64,000 bases of DNA from Flavivirga jejuensis (GTDB lineage: Bacteria; Bacteroidota; Bacteroidia; Flavobacteriales; Flavobacteriaceae), in the NCBI RefSeq assembly GCF_030540765.1, contig NZ_JAUOEL010000009.1:62001-126000 (forward strand). The letters run 5' to 3'. The notes under the pieces were generated by a model, which was given only the letters and a program-made list of their open reading frames with translations, was not told the origin of the DNA and made no database searches. A program made the translations under genes and the position numbers. Shown here piece after piece: positions 43,334 to 51,081 of the stretch (its first letter is position 1; each line of letters opens with the position of its first letter).

Positions 43334-43858
43334 ATGAGTGATTGGAACCCAGATGATTTATCAACATATTCCTCTTTTGAACATCCAGATGTCGCTAAGG
43401 ATGCAATTAACCTAATTAAAAATGGAGCAGATCCGAACATTAAAGATAATAAACTTGAGGCGACTCCTTTAATTAAAACTTCAGTATGTATAAATGAAAA
43501 CTCATTAAAAGTTGCTGAAACTTTAATTGAAGCAGGAGCAGATGTTAATTTGACAAATAAACTTGGAGCCACTGCTTTACATGAATTAATTATTCAACAT
43601 TCACTTGAAGATTATGAGTACGAAAATCATTTGAAGGGAGCTAAACTTCTGATAAACAATGGAGCAAATATTGACACTTTTTCAGAAGGGTGGTTTTACG
43701 AAACTCCACTACACCTAGCTGTTTATAAAAATGCCAAAGATATGGTCTCATTACTAATAAAAAGTGGAGCAAACATTAATGTTAAAAATTCAGAGGGGCA
43801 AACCCCTAAGGAAGTTGCAATTCAGAAAGGTTTTAAAGAGATAGAAAATTTATTCTAA
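43334..43858 (+). CDS. Cassette gene: ankyrin-repeat protein
   Basis: A 174-residue cytoplasmic protein made of about four ankyrin repeats (DAINLIKNGADPNIKDNKLEATPLI; VAETLIEAGADVNLTNKLGATALH; GAKLLINNGANID; MVSLLIKSGANINVKNSEGQTPKEVA). The partner is unknown. The cassette limits GTTAACAATA (43310-43319) and TATTGTTAAC (43868-43877) are exact complements. Confidence 0.88.
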   Translation: MSDWNPDDLSTYSSFEHPDVAKDAINLIKNGADPNIKDNKLEATPLIKTSVCINENSLKVAETLIEAGADVNLTNKLGATALHELIIQHSLEDYEYENHLKGAKLLINNGANIDTFSEGWFYETPLHLAVYKNAKDMVSLLIKSGANINVKNSEGQTPKEVAIQKGFKEIENLF

Positions 43859-43899
43859 CTAGGAAAATATTGTTAACAAAACATTTATCAAATCATTCT

Positions 43900-44544
43900 A
43901 TGAGAAAATTATTAATTCTGACTCTTTTATTAATTCTAAGCATAAATTCATATGCAGATGCTGGATTGGCTTTTAGATATAAAATAGAATTACAAAATGG
44001 AAATGAAAAAGTAACTGGTTACGTTTATCATTATACATATTCAGAAGGTTTCAATAGTGACAAAGAATCATTTTTTGAATATTTTTCCAGAGAATTCCAT
44101 AATACACCATACATCTACACAGAAGTTCATAGTTTGAATTTATCTGAAAATTTTGAATTAGACTTTTTTCTACCAATAAATAGAATAAAATTTAGTTCTG
44201 AAAAAATAATAGACGTAAAATTATTTGAAAAAAAACAATTTGGAGTCGGAGACAAGATTTTATTAATTGAAAATGAAAAAATTTATAATTTAATTGGGGG
44301 AAAAAACTTCCAAGAAGTAGGAGTCGATTATAAATTAGCTGAAAATTGTGATATCTCTATTGTTGATTTTAGTATGAAAGCGGATCTTAAAAAAATACAG
44401 ATGAATTTGAATTCTTTAATTGAGAAACATTACAACAATGAATTTGAGTCAGTTGACCAAGATTTTTTTAAAGTCTTTAATAAGTTTAAAGAAAAAATGT
44501 ATGATGATAATGTGCTGATTTTTAACTACTGTTCTGCATTATAA
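43900..44544 (+). CDS. Cassette gene: exported protein of unknown function
   Basis: A 214-residue protein with a signal peptide (MRKLLILTLLLILSINSYA). No domain recognised. I use ATG 43900; an upstream TTG would add residues read from the previous cassette end. The attC-like hairpin that should separate it from the ankyrin cassette is missing: the AAC at 43875-43877 is followed directly by AAAACATTT, which complements this gene's own end GTTTTACAAC (44554-44563). A deletion between the two cores would explain this. Confidence 0.68.
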   Translation: MRKLLILTLLLILSINSYADAGLAFRYKIELQNGNEKVTGYVYHYTYSEGFNSDKESFFEYFSREFHNTPYIYTEVHSLNLSENFELDFFLPINRIKFSSEKIIDVKLFEKKQFGVGDKILLIENEKIYNLIGGKNFQEVGVDYKLAENCDISIVDFSMKADLKKIQMNLNSLIEKHYNNEFESVDQDFFKVFNKFKEKMYDDNVLIFNYCSAL

Positions 44545-44553
44545 TAAAAAAAT

Positions 44554-44583
44554 GTTTTACAACACCGGTGACTGTTGCATAAC
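44554..44583 (+). other. Cassette end with a solo element terminus
   Basis: GTTTTACAAC, four bases (ACCG), then GTGACTGTTGCATAAC, the left end of the inverted-repeat elements at the same 4-nt distance from AAC. No right end is found before the next gene, so a deletion has removed the rest of both element and site. Confidence 0.65.
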
Positions 44584-44593
44584 TCTAAAAAAA

Positions 44594-45011
44594 TGATAAA
44601 GACTAAATTCATTTATAATTTTGGTATTGCTTTTTATGCTATTCTCTTGCAAAAAAGAGACAAAAAAAATCCTACCTAATCGAAAAAGAATTAGATCCAA
44701 AAGTGAGTCGAGCTTGGATGATGTATAATTATACATTTGAAAATGATGTTGAATTTAAAATAGGTTTTGTTAAGGGTACTGGAGTAACCCGCCATCATGA
44801 TTTAATAATCTATGGTTATAAAAACCAGAAATTAATTGAGAATGATTTTTTTTTGGAAGGTCAATTCTATTGAGTATCCACTTGAGGAAATTGAGAAAGC
44901 TAATAAAACAAAATATCATTATCATGCAGCTAATCTTATACAAAACCGTGTGTGTCATGAAACTGAGAATGAAATACGTATTTTACATATATACTACAAT
45001 AGCACTTTTTA
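44594..45011 (+). pseudogene. Lipoprotein pseudogene with several frameshifts
   Basis: Pieces of one protein are spread over the frames: a lipobox start (LLFMLFSCKKETKK), then a middle part (SRAWMMYNYTFENDVEFKIGF and GVTRHHDLIIYGYKN), then, after a run of T near 44850, a last part (YPLEEIEKANKTKYHYHAANL) ending about 45011. At least two shifts separate them, at A and T runs. The 3' end overlaps the start of the next gene. Confidence 0.6.
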
Positions 45012-45712
45012 GTTGCAGAAGAGGGTATGAAGTAACTGAACTCTATGAACAGCCAATAAATAACTCTAGTTTATCGCTATTGGAATATCAGGCATGGAGC
45101 ACACTTAATGATGGTTCTATATATGGTTATACACTAAAAGACTCTAGTGAAATTATTAACATTGTTGAAGCTAAACAGATACCTTTTAGGTATCTAACTG
45201 AAATACCATCTACAGACACTATTCATACCGTTGAATTTGTAAAAGGAGGAAACCGAATTCCAGAATTTGAATCAACGGAGATTTCGTCTATCAATGGAAT
45301 CAAAATTGTAACTGACCGTTACAAATACTCTATAGGAACTTCTTTCAATTTATCGTATAGATTTAATGATTTTGAAGAAAGGAATGATAGCCTAATTATT
45401 AAAGGTATTGAATTAGAACATTTTAACGTTCCAGTAGACGGTAGTGAAATTGGATTCAGAAAAGGAAATATAAAATTAGAAGAATCAAAGGGCAATATAG
45501 GTGTTCTAAAATCGATTAAGATTCCTGCAATTTTAGTTCGGGATTATATTGGAGGTTCTATTGACAGAATAACCATTAAAAGAAACGATTCACTAAAAAT
45601 AAATGGACTGGTATTCTTTAAATTTGTACCAATTAAGGAAATCAAAATTGAGGCCTTTTCAAACAATGGAGTCTACAAGAAAAAACGAGTATTAGATAAA
45701 CATAAAATATAA
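44957..45712 (+). CDS. Cassette gene: lipoprotein of unknown function
   Basis: A 251-residue lipoprotein: leader MKLRMKYVFYIYTTIALFSC, then a beta-rich soluble body. No family recognised. ATG 44957 follows GTGTGTGTC (44949), which complements GCACACACAG after the stop (45716), suggesting cassette limits; ATG 44969 is an alternative start. Upstream it overlaps the pseudogene. Confidence 0.68.
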   Translation: MKLRMKYVFYIYTTIALFSCRRGYEVTELYEQPINNSSLSLLEYQAWSTLNDGSIYGYTLKDSSEIINIVEAKQIPFRYLTEIPSTDTIHTVEFVKGGNRIPEFESTEISSINGIKIVTDRYKYSIGTSFNLSYRFNDFEERNDSLIIKGIELEHFNVPVDGSEIGFRKGNIKLEESKGNIGVLKSIKIPAILVRDYIGGSIDRITIKRNDSLKINGLVFFKFVPIKEIKIEAFSNNGVYKKKRVLDKHKI

Positions 45713-45714
45713 AA

Positions 45715-45904
45715 CGCACACACAGCATTATGTAAAAACACATTAAAACGTATTTTACATTAAACATTACTAAAAATAATGTTTAAGTTTAATCATAAAT
45801 CAAAAGGTTGGTACGTATTTGGTTACTCTGATTTCCCTGCGAAAAATCCTCAGACACAAAACCGCGCTATTCTTATATCGAACCGCTATAACACATTTGA
45901 CCAA
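45715..45904 (+). other. Double attC-like region 13: a short site followed by a decayed long site
   Basis: The short site has GCACACACAG, arms TATGTAAAAACAC/GTATTTTACAT and AAACATTAC. Directly after it AACATTA/TAATGTT forms a hairpin (45764-45780 region) with no room for a gene. A long-form body then follows (GAAAAATCCTCAGACACAAA, CTTATATCGAAC) to GCTATAACAC at 45895. Core triplets ATT and GCT replace GTT, so both look decayed. Confidence 0.55.
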
Positions 45905-45909
45905 ACTTA

Positions 45910-46095
45910 ATGGAGAAAATAAGATTTAAAGAAAAAGCATTCGAATATTCTCTAATTGGATATATAATCCTTCTGTTATGTTGGAATTTTTACAGACTGA
46001 CAACTGGAAATATAAAAGCACTTCTTCCAATTCCAATTCAAGGAATTTTAATATATGTATGTAATGCAAAATATGTGGGAGTTTCAAAAGAATAA
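45910..46095 (+). CDS. Cassette gene: 61-residue membrane protein
   Basis: A small protein with two hydrophobic stretches (YSLIGYIILLLCWNFYRLT and LLPIPIQGILIYVC). No family recognised. It starts 6 bp after GCTATAACAC, and a loose complement (GTTACAATAGC) lies at 46108-46118 after the stop. Confidence 0.5.
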   Translation: MEKIRFKEKAFEYSLIGYIILLLCWNFYRLTTGNIKALLPIPIQGILIYVCNAKYVGVSKE

Positions 46096-46137
46096 ATAAA
46101 AAAACGCGTTACAATAGCAAACATTCGAAAAAAAAAG

Positions 46138-46641
46138 ATGATTGAGATTAAAAGAGCTGATAAAAAAACTGAATTTAAAGTCATCGAAAAATTGGCGAAT
46201 GAAATTTTACACGAAGTTTATGACCCTATAATTCCAGCTGAACATACCGATTATTTTTTAATGGAATTTCAATCGGAAAATGCAATTGAAGACCAAATTA
46301 AAAATGAAAATTTTAGCTATTTTCTATTAAACTTTAATACTAAAAATGTTGGCTATTTAGGAATTCAAAAACTGAATAAAAAACTGATTTTAAGCAAACT
46401 TTATATTCTGGAATCGTTTCGTGGACTGAAAATTGGAAAAACAGCGTTGGAATATGTTAACGGATTTGCAACGGACAATGGAATTGAAAAAATTGAGCTA
46501 ATTGTTAACCAACAAAACCAGAATACCATTGACATTTACCTTAAAAAGGGATTTAAAATAGTAGAATCGATTGTAAACTCCTTCCCTAATGGACATTCGG
46601 TTGAGGATTATAAAATGGAAAAAGTATTAAAAATGGAATAA
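46138..46641 (+). CDS. Cassette gene: GNAT acetyltransferase
   Basis: A 167-residue GNAT-family N-acetyltransferase. The acetyl-CoA pocket is formed by LSKLYILESFRGLKIGKTALEYV, with the R/Q-x-x-G-x-G/A-type loop as RGLKIGK, and the C-terminal strand IDIYLKKGFKIVES. The acceptor is unknown; acetyltransferases are frequent integron cassette cargo. The cassette end is ATTTACCAAC (46648-46657); its start is lost. Confidence 0.88.
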   Translation: MIEIKRADKKTEFKVIEKLANEILHEVYDPIIPAEHTDYFLMEFQSENAIEDQIKNENFSYFLLNFNTKNVGYLGIQKLNKKLILSKLYILESFRGLKIGKTALEYVNGFATDNGIEKIELIVNQQNQNTIDIYLKKGFKIVESIVNSFPNGHSVEDYKMEKVLKME

Positions 46642-46647
46642 AAAACG

Positions 46648-46821
46648 ATTTACCAACAATATATAGTGATCATAGCAGCTAAGAGATTAACCGAATGATT
46701 GTTGTACTTTTGGTAAAACGCAAAGTTTGCTAAAAGGAAAAGTTAGCAATCAATGCGCAAGAAAAACCGAAAAGCAAGGTAACATTTTACCTTGCTACGA
46801 CACACATATTAAACGTTATAA
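46648..46821 (+). other. attC-like site 14, about 170 bp
   Basis: ATTTACCAAC, an AT-rich body with internal pairs (GATTGTTG/CAATCAAT; AGCAAGGTAA/TTACCTTGCT), and junction ATTAAAC|GTTATAAA (GTT at 46815). Confidence 0.65.
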
Positions 46822-46840
46822 AAATTTGACAGAAATAAAA

Positions 46841-47098
46841 ATGGAAGTAAACCTTGCCTATTACAGAAAAAAAGATTGGAGAAAATTATTATCTATGATA
46901 GATGACCGTGAAAGCATGTTTAATACATGGAAGGAATGGCATAAATCGTATCTTAGGGCAAAGAAAGAGCTTTCATCAAAAGGAATTGTTACCAATGACA
47001 TAGAAGTAGATCTAATCGAGCTTGACAAATTTTGTCGGGAAAACGGACTAAAAAATATTGGAAAAACGAGATCTCAATTTGTATCTACAGAAAAATGA
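46841..47098 (+). CDS. Cassette gene: 85-residue cytoplasmic protein, first of a pair
   Basis: A small soluble protein (WRKLLSMIDDRESMFNTWKEW, LIELDKFCRENGLKNIGKTR). I recognise no named family. ATG 46841 follows the cassette start GTTATAAAAA (46815) by 16 bp; longer upstream reading would translate the attC-like site and is rejected. The stop overlaps the start of the next gene (ATGA), so the two are translationally coupled, a layout also seen in toxin-antitoxin and effector-immunity pairs, but nothing proves that here. Confidence 0.68.
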   Translation: MEVNLAYYRKKDWRKLLSMIDDRESMFNTWKEWHKSYLRAKKELSSKGIVTNDIEVDLIELDKFCRENGLKNIGKTRSQFVSTEK

Positions 47099-47358
47099 AT
47101 AAAAGACATATAGAAAAACTTAAAGACATGCTATCTGAATGGAATCCACTTGGTGAGCAAGCTAATCAAATCAGTGATTTGGATAACTATGATATAGAGG
47201 CTACGGACATTTTGTTTCATATTGATAAAAAAAATTCAGTGGAGCAAATTTCAAAAATGGTAAGGTCTGTTTTAGAACAAGCGTTTGATATTGATGTAGA
47301 AACAAAAAAAAGTTTAGAAATAGCCAACAAGATTTATTTAATGTTAAATAAGAAATAA
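47095..47358 (+). CDS. Cassette gene: DUF1871-like protein, second of a pair
   Basis: An 87-residue soluble protein. The pattern MLSEWNPLG near the start, DNYDIEATDILFHI in the middle and a C-terminal helix ending EIANKIYLML fits the DUF1871 family, of unknown function. It overlaps the preceding gene by 4 bp. The last cassette end AAAGCGCAAC lies at 47366-47375, 7 bp after its stop. Confidence 0.68.
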   Translation: MNKRHIEKLKDMLSEWNPLGEQANQISDLDNYDIEATDILFHIDKKNSVEQISKMVRSVLEQAFDIDVETKKSLEIANKIYLMLNKK

Positions 47359-47365
47359 AAACACG

Positions 47366-47502
47366 AAAGCGCAACAAGGGCTAAAATCAATTACTTGGGC
47401 ATCGCTTACTTGGAAAATTCCAAAGGAATTTTCCACTGGTTCGTTCCCTTTTGCTAAATTTACGGCTAAACGTCACAACTAATCTTAGCCAAAACATCAG
47501 GC
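47366..47502 (+). other. attC-like site 15, probable right end of the array
   Basis: AAAGCGCAAC, then GGGCTAAAATC and CTTAGCC as outer arms, with an inner hairpin TGGAAAATTCC/GGAATTTTCCA. It ends AAAAC-ATCAGGC (47496), a changed core triplet. After it no further cassette features are found. The remaining 140 bp to the AraC-type gene show nothing distinctive. Confidence 0.65.
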
Positions 47503-47645
47503 TGTGCATGAACCTATTTCTATTGCTGGAGTATTCAGACAGGCATCAATGAAGCATTATAAATATGTGATTATCAGGTCAGATTTAAGTTAATACACAA
47601 ACTCACGTTAAGTACAATTATGAAAACAATAAAACAATATAACTA

Positions 47646-48794
47646 ATGGATAAACTTACTATAGTAGGTACTATTACTTTTGTTATTCTGTTTTTTTCTG
47701 TACTACTATCCTTTTTTCTACTAACTGTAAAACCTAAAAACAAAATAGGAAATAAATTATTAGCCATATATTTTATTGTATTTGCAATACACATTAGTGT
47801 TTTCTTCTATTCTCAATATATAGAATTTCCATCTGTTATTGAAATGTTACGAGATCAAATTATTGATCTATCTAGTCCGCTACTTTTTTTGTATCTATTA
47901 ACCAATATATATTCAGATTTTAAACTTCGCTATATACACCTCTTACATTTGCTTCCTTTAATTATTGGCATTTTAATATTTACCCCTCGATTTTATGGAG
48001 TTAGTGAAAGTGACAGAATTCTTTTTACTGAAAATTTTAACTCGCAAATTGAAGTTAAAATTAGTTATGCAGTTAGCACACTTATTAGCTTGTTTTACTT
48101 GGTTTTAATGTTTATTGAACTAAAAAAATACAAAAAACTACTTATAGAAAACTATTCAAATACATCTTCTTTTAATTACAAATGGCTATATCAATTAACC
48201 TTAGTCGTTTCATTTATTTTTACATTTTCTCAATTTAAACAATTGTATAAATTTATAGGTAGTAATGTAGATACTTTAAATTTAATGCGTCTATTACTTA
48301 TAATAGTTTTATTAGGCTTTCTATTTTGGATTGTGTTGAAAAGCATGTATCAACCCGAGTTATTTAAGGCCATCGATTCTAAACACCTTTTAATAACCAA
48401 AGAACTAAAAAAAACGAATTTAGTTACAGAAATTGATAGCGTTGTAAAGTCACAAATTAAAAACCTGGAGCATTTTATGGAAGAGAAAGAACCCTTTCTT
48501 GATGCTTCATTAACCATTCAGAAATTGGCTTATCAATTTGGAATGCCTTCACGAGAATTATCTATTTTAATCAATCATCATTTAAATCAGCATTTTTTCG
48601 ATTTCATAACAACATATCGTATAAAAAAAGCGATAATATTAATAGAAAAACCTTCAAATAAAAAGCTCACTATTTTAGAGATTTTGTACGATGTTGGCTT
48701 TAATTCTAAATCTCCTTTCAATAAAGCTTTTAAAAAACACACAGGATTAACACCAACCGAGTATCGCGCAAACCACTTAAAACAAACACGTTAA
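47646..48794 (+). CDS. Membrane-bound AraC-family transcriptional regulator
   Basis: A 382-residue regulator: about seven transmembrane helices in residues 1-240 (VGTITFVILFFSVLLSFFLL onward) and a C-terminal AraC-type double helix-turn-helix (LTIQKLAYQFGMPSRELSILI; ILEILYDVGFNSKSPFNKAFKKHTGLTPTEYRANH). This architecture is common in Bacteroidota and suggests that a signal in or at the membrane controls DNA binding. The following intergenic region holds repeated sites, and the serine hydrolase gene downstream is the likely target. Confidence 0.9.
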   Translation: MDKLTIVGTITFVILFFSVLLSFFLLTVKPKNKIGNKLLAIYFIVFAIHISVFFYSQYIEFPSVIEMLRDQIIDLSSPLLFLYLLTNIYSDFKLRYIHLLHLLPLIIGILIFTPRFYGVSESDRILFTENFNSQIEVKISYAVSTLISLFYLVLMFIELKKYKKLLIENYSNTSSFNYKWLYQLTLVVSFIFTFSQFKQLYKFIGSNVDTLNLMRLLLIIVLLGFLFWIVLKSMYQPELFKAIDSKHLLITKELKKTNLVTEIDSVVKSQIKNLEHFMEEKEPFLDASLTIQKLAYQFGMPSRELSILINHHLNQHFFDFITTYRIKKAIILIEKPSNKKLTILEILYDVGFNSKSPFNKAFKKHTGLTPTEYRANHLKQTR

Positions 48795-48795
48795 C

Positions 48796-48873
48796 ATAAA
48801 GTAGTACGCCTTCCAAAAAAGTAACACGTATTTATAATATAAAAAAGCGTACAACTAAATAAAGTAGTACGCC
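48796..48873 (+). promoter_or_regulatory. Repeated sites upstream of the serine hydrolase gene
   Basis: ATAAAGTAGTACGCC occurs at 48796-48810 and 48859-48873, exactly 63 bp apart. Between them lie a degenerate copy (AAAGTAACACG, 48818-48828) and an inverted one (AGCGTACAAC, 48846-48855). They are good candidates for binding sites of the AraC-type protein encoded just upstream. Confidence 0.6.
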
Positions 48874-48923
48874 ATATTAATGACTTCTTTTCACTTTTGT
48901 CTTGAATTTAAAACAAAACAAAA

Positions 48924-50567
48924 ATGAAAACTCTTTTTTTATCAATCTTTACTATGCTAACCTTTTCTGTTTTCGCGCAAAATCAATCGCAAGATATCAA
49001 TGCTCAAAAAATAGAAGTATTACTTAATGAATATCTAATTAAAAATAATCCAGGAATGGCTATTTCTGTAGCTAAAGATGGAAACGTTATCTATAAAAAG
49101 AATAGAGGGTATTCTAATTTAGAACATATGATTCCTATAACAGATTCTACAAAATTTGTTGTAGGCTCAATATCAAAACAATTTACCGCATTCTCAATCT
49201 TATTATTAGAAGACGAAGGAAAACTTTCTATAGATGATAACATTACAAAGTATTTACCTGAACTCAACAGATTACCACACAATATAACTATTAAGCATTT
49301 TCTAAACCACACAAGCGGATTTAGAGATAATACAGATTTAAATAGTCTTAAAGGTAGAACAGATTTAGACCGAACAAGTCAAATACAGATGGTAAATCTA
49401 TTATTAAGACAAAAAGGATTAAATTTTATACCAGGCTCTAGGTTTCAGTATTGTAATTCTGGTTATATCTTGTTAGCAGAAATTGTGAAACGTGTTTCTG
49501 GGATAACCTTTGCAGAGTTTGCTCACAAAAGAATTTTTGAACCTTTAAATATGAAAAACAGCTTATTTTTAGATGACCCAGGTTTAGTGGTAAAAAACAA
49601 AGCACTTTCTTATGGCAAACAAAACAACAAGTATTATTATATCCCTCTTAATAGATCTATAGTTGGATCCACAGGACTTTATACCACAATAAACGATTTG
49701 TCTCTTTGGGCTAATAACTTTGATAATCTAATCATTGGAAGTAAAAGTATATTTAAAAAAATGGAGGCAAAAGGTCATTTAAACAATGGAGAAATCATTC
49801 CGTATGCATTAGGTCAAGAATTAAAAGTTTACAAAGGTTTAGATGTTATTTTTCACGGAGGTGGAGATGCAGGTTATAGATCGTATTTGTTAAGAGTGCC
49901 TAAACATAAACTTAATATTGCTATTTCTGGTAATTTTGAATCATTCAATCCTTTAAATATATCTTATGGATTATTAGACATATTTTTATCCAATTACATT
50001 AAAAAACCAATTAAAAAAGAACTGCCAAACTACACAAACAAGAATTTAAAAAAGTTTGAAGGAGATTATCAAGTTTTTCCAGGTTTATATATAACTATTG
50101 TAGCCGAACAAGATTCCCTTTTCTTTAAGAGTTATGGCAATGATAATAAATTGAAATTACCTGTTTTGGGAGAAAATGAATTTGAGTTTCCAGCCAGAAC
50201 ACATAGTAAGTTCAAGTTTATAACAAATGGTCTTAATTGGCATTTTTCAGACTTTTATTATCCTGCTAAAAAAGTAACTCTGAATCCTCCAATATATACT
50301 GATATAGATTTAAAAGAATTCACAGGAATTTATAAAAATAATGAAGTTGAAACCTCCTATGAATTTATAATAAAAGACAATATAATAATAGCTACACATA
50401 ACTTTAATAGTGATGTAGAATTAAAACCAATAGACAAAGATAGTTTCATTACTGATTTACCATATATTGGTCGTATAGAATTTACAAGAAACAGCAAAGG
50501 AAACATTGATGGATGTAAGATCTCAGGACAAAATTCCTATGATGTATTTTTCTATAAAAATGAATAA
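48924..50567 (+). CDS. Exported beta-lactamase-family serine hydrolase
   Basis: A 547-residue protein with a signal peptide (ends SVFAQ) and a class C beta-lactamase/esterase-type domain: SxxK as S-I-S-K in VGSISKQFTAF, YxN as Y-C-N in FQYCNSGYIL, and an H-G-G motif in IFHGGGDAGY. The last 170 residues form two small beta-rich repeats that follow this family in many Bacteroidota. Substrate could be a peptide, ester or beta-lactam; a resistance role is not implied. Probably regulated by the AraC-type neighbour. Confidence 0.9.
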   Translation: MKTLFLSIFTMLTFSVFAQNQSQDINAQKIEVLLNEYLIKNNPGMAISVAKDGNVIYKKNRGYSNLEHMIPITDSTKFVVGSISKQFTAFSILLLEDEGKLSIDDNITKYLPELNRLPHNITIKHFLNHTSGFRDNTDLNSLKGRTDLDRTSQIQMVNLLLRQKGLNFIPGSRFQYCNSGYILLAEIVKRVSGITFAEFAHKRIFEPLNMKNSLFLDDPGLVVKNKALSYGKQNNKYYYIPLNRSIVGSTGLYTTINDLSLWANNFDNLIIGSKSIFKKMEAKGHLNNGEIIPYALGQELKVYKGLDVIFHGGGDAGYRSYLLRVPKHKLNIAISGNFESFNPLNISYGLLDIFLSNYIKKPIKKELPNYTNKNLKKFEGDYQVFPGLYITIVAEQDSLFFKSYGNDNKLKLPVLGENEFEFPARTHSKFKFITNGLNWHFSDFYYPAKKVTLNPPIYTDIDLKEFTGIYKNNEVETSYEFIIKDNIIIATHNFNSDVELKPIDKDSFITDLPYIGRIEFTRNSKGNIDGCKISGQNSYDVFFYKNE

Positions 50568-50603
50568 AATAACGACACATAACATTTGCTAAAACGAAAT
50601 ATG

Positions 50604-51045
50604 GTAAAACTGAATTCGTGTGAATTCGTGAAACCTGCCAGCCGGCGGGCTGGTTCGTGTCAAAAGTTTTTAGAAGCCGAAAGAGACATCCACTAAAGTA
50701 CATAGTTTTAACTCCATTTGAGTCCAATAAAATAAAACTTTTGTAATAAAGTGATAGTTTCAAAGAATGAGCTATGTTTAAGATAAAATCACTGATTATA
50801 AAATCCGCGCTAACGGGACTTCACTATTCATAGTTTTTAACTAAAACCACTCATAAATTTACTTATAGATATACTCTTATTTAATAATAGTTAAATTAAT
50901 TATTAAGGCTCGGGTATAGCACGATTACTAGCTCGGAAATACGCTCTATGTTCATAAGAAAATAAGACTATTATAATGAAATGATAACTTTAAATAATGA
51001 CCTATGTTTGAGATAAAAATCACGGATTATAAAATCCGCACTATC
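50604..51045 (+). repeat. Repeat-filled gap: family D copy 1 and family B copies 3 and 4
   Basis: 50604-50731 is homologous to 55054-55165 (GTAAAACTGA, TTCGTGTGAATTCGTGAAA-like, CATAGTTTTAACT, CCAATAAAA). It contains an extra CCAGCCGGCGGGCTGG palindrome. Family B copies follow at 50735-50812 and 50955-51045, both with the GATAAAA-TCAC-GATTATAAAATCCGC core. No gene is visible in the 514-bp gap between the hydrolase and the methyltransferase. Confidence 0.8.
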
Positions 51046-51081
51046 AGGTAAAATTTTATTGTCAACACTCCCCTTTACACC

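Larger units (their letters stand above)
26071..47502 (+). other. Integron-like gene-cassette array, no integrase in window
   Basis: Twenty-odd one-directional small genes are separated by attC-like sites. Each cassette starts with GTT plus about 7 variable bases and ends with the reverse complement, finishing in AAC. Pairs seen (start/end): 26306/26781, 27062/28435, 32521/33447, 33737/34793, 34987/35331, 37357/38080, 39835/40391, 40674/41780, 41896/42214, 42434/42596, 43310/43868. Five are perfect over 10 bp, five match 9 of 10, and 33737/34793 is looser. Between AAC and the next GTT lie imperfect palindromes of 45-200 bp. This matches known R''-L''-L'-R' attC organisation. No tyrosine recombinase gene is present here, so in integron terms it is a cluster lacking an integrase, or the integrase lies outside. 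The GH29 block (about 29.85-32.3 kb) interrupts it. Confidence 0.85.

Noticed and set aside
46727-46840. Longer N-terminus for the 85-residue cassette protein
   Set aside because: It reads through the attC-like site at 46648-46821; ATG 46841 lies just after the cassette start.
26071-47502. Array explained only by insertion sequences
   Set aside because: One IS and small elements are present, but they lie inside the attC-like sites; the gene limits follow GTT/AAC pairs, not IS ends.
48924-50567. Antibiotic-resistance beta-lactamase
   Set aside because: The motifs define the broad serine hydrolase family with extra C-terminal domains; nothing specific to resistance is visible.
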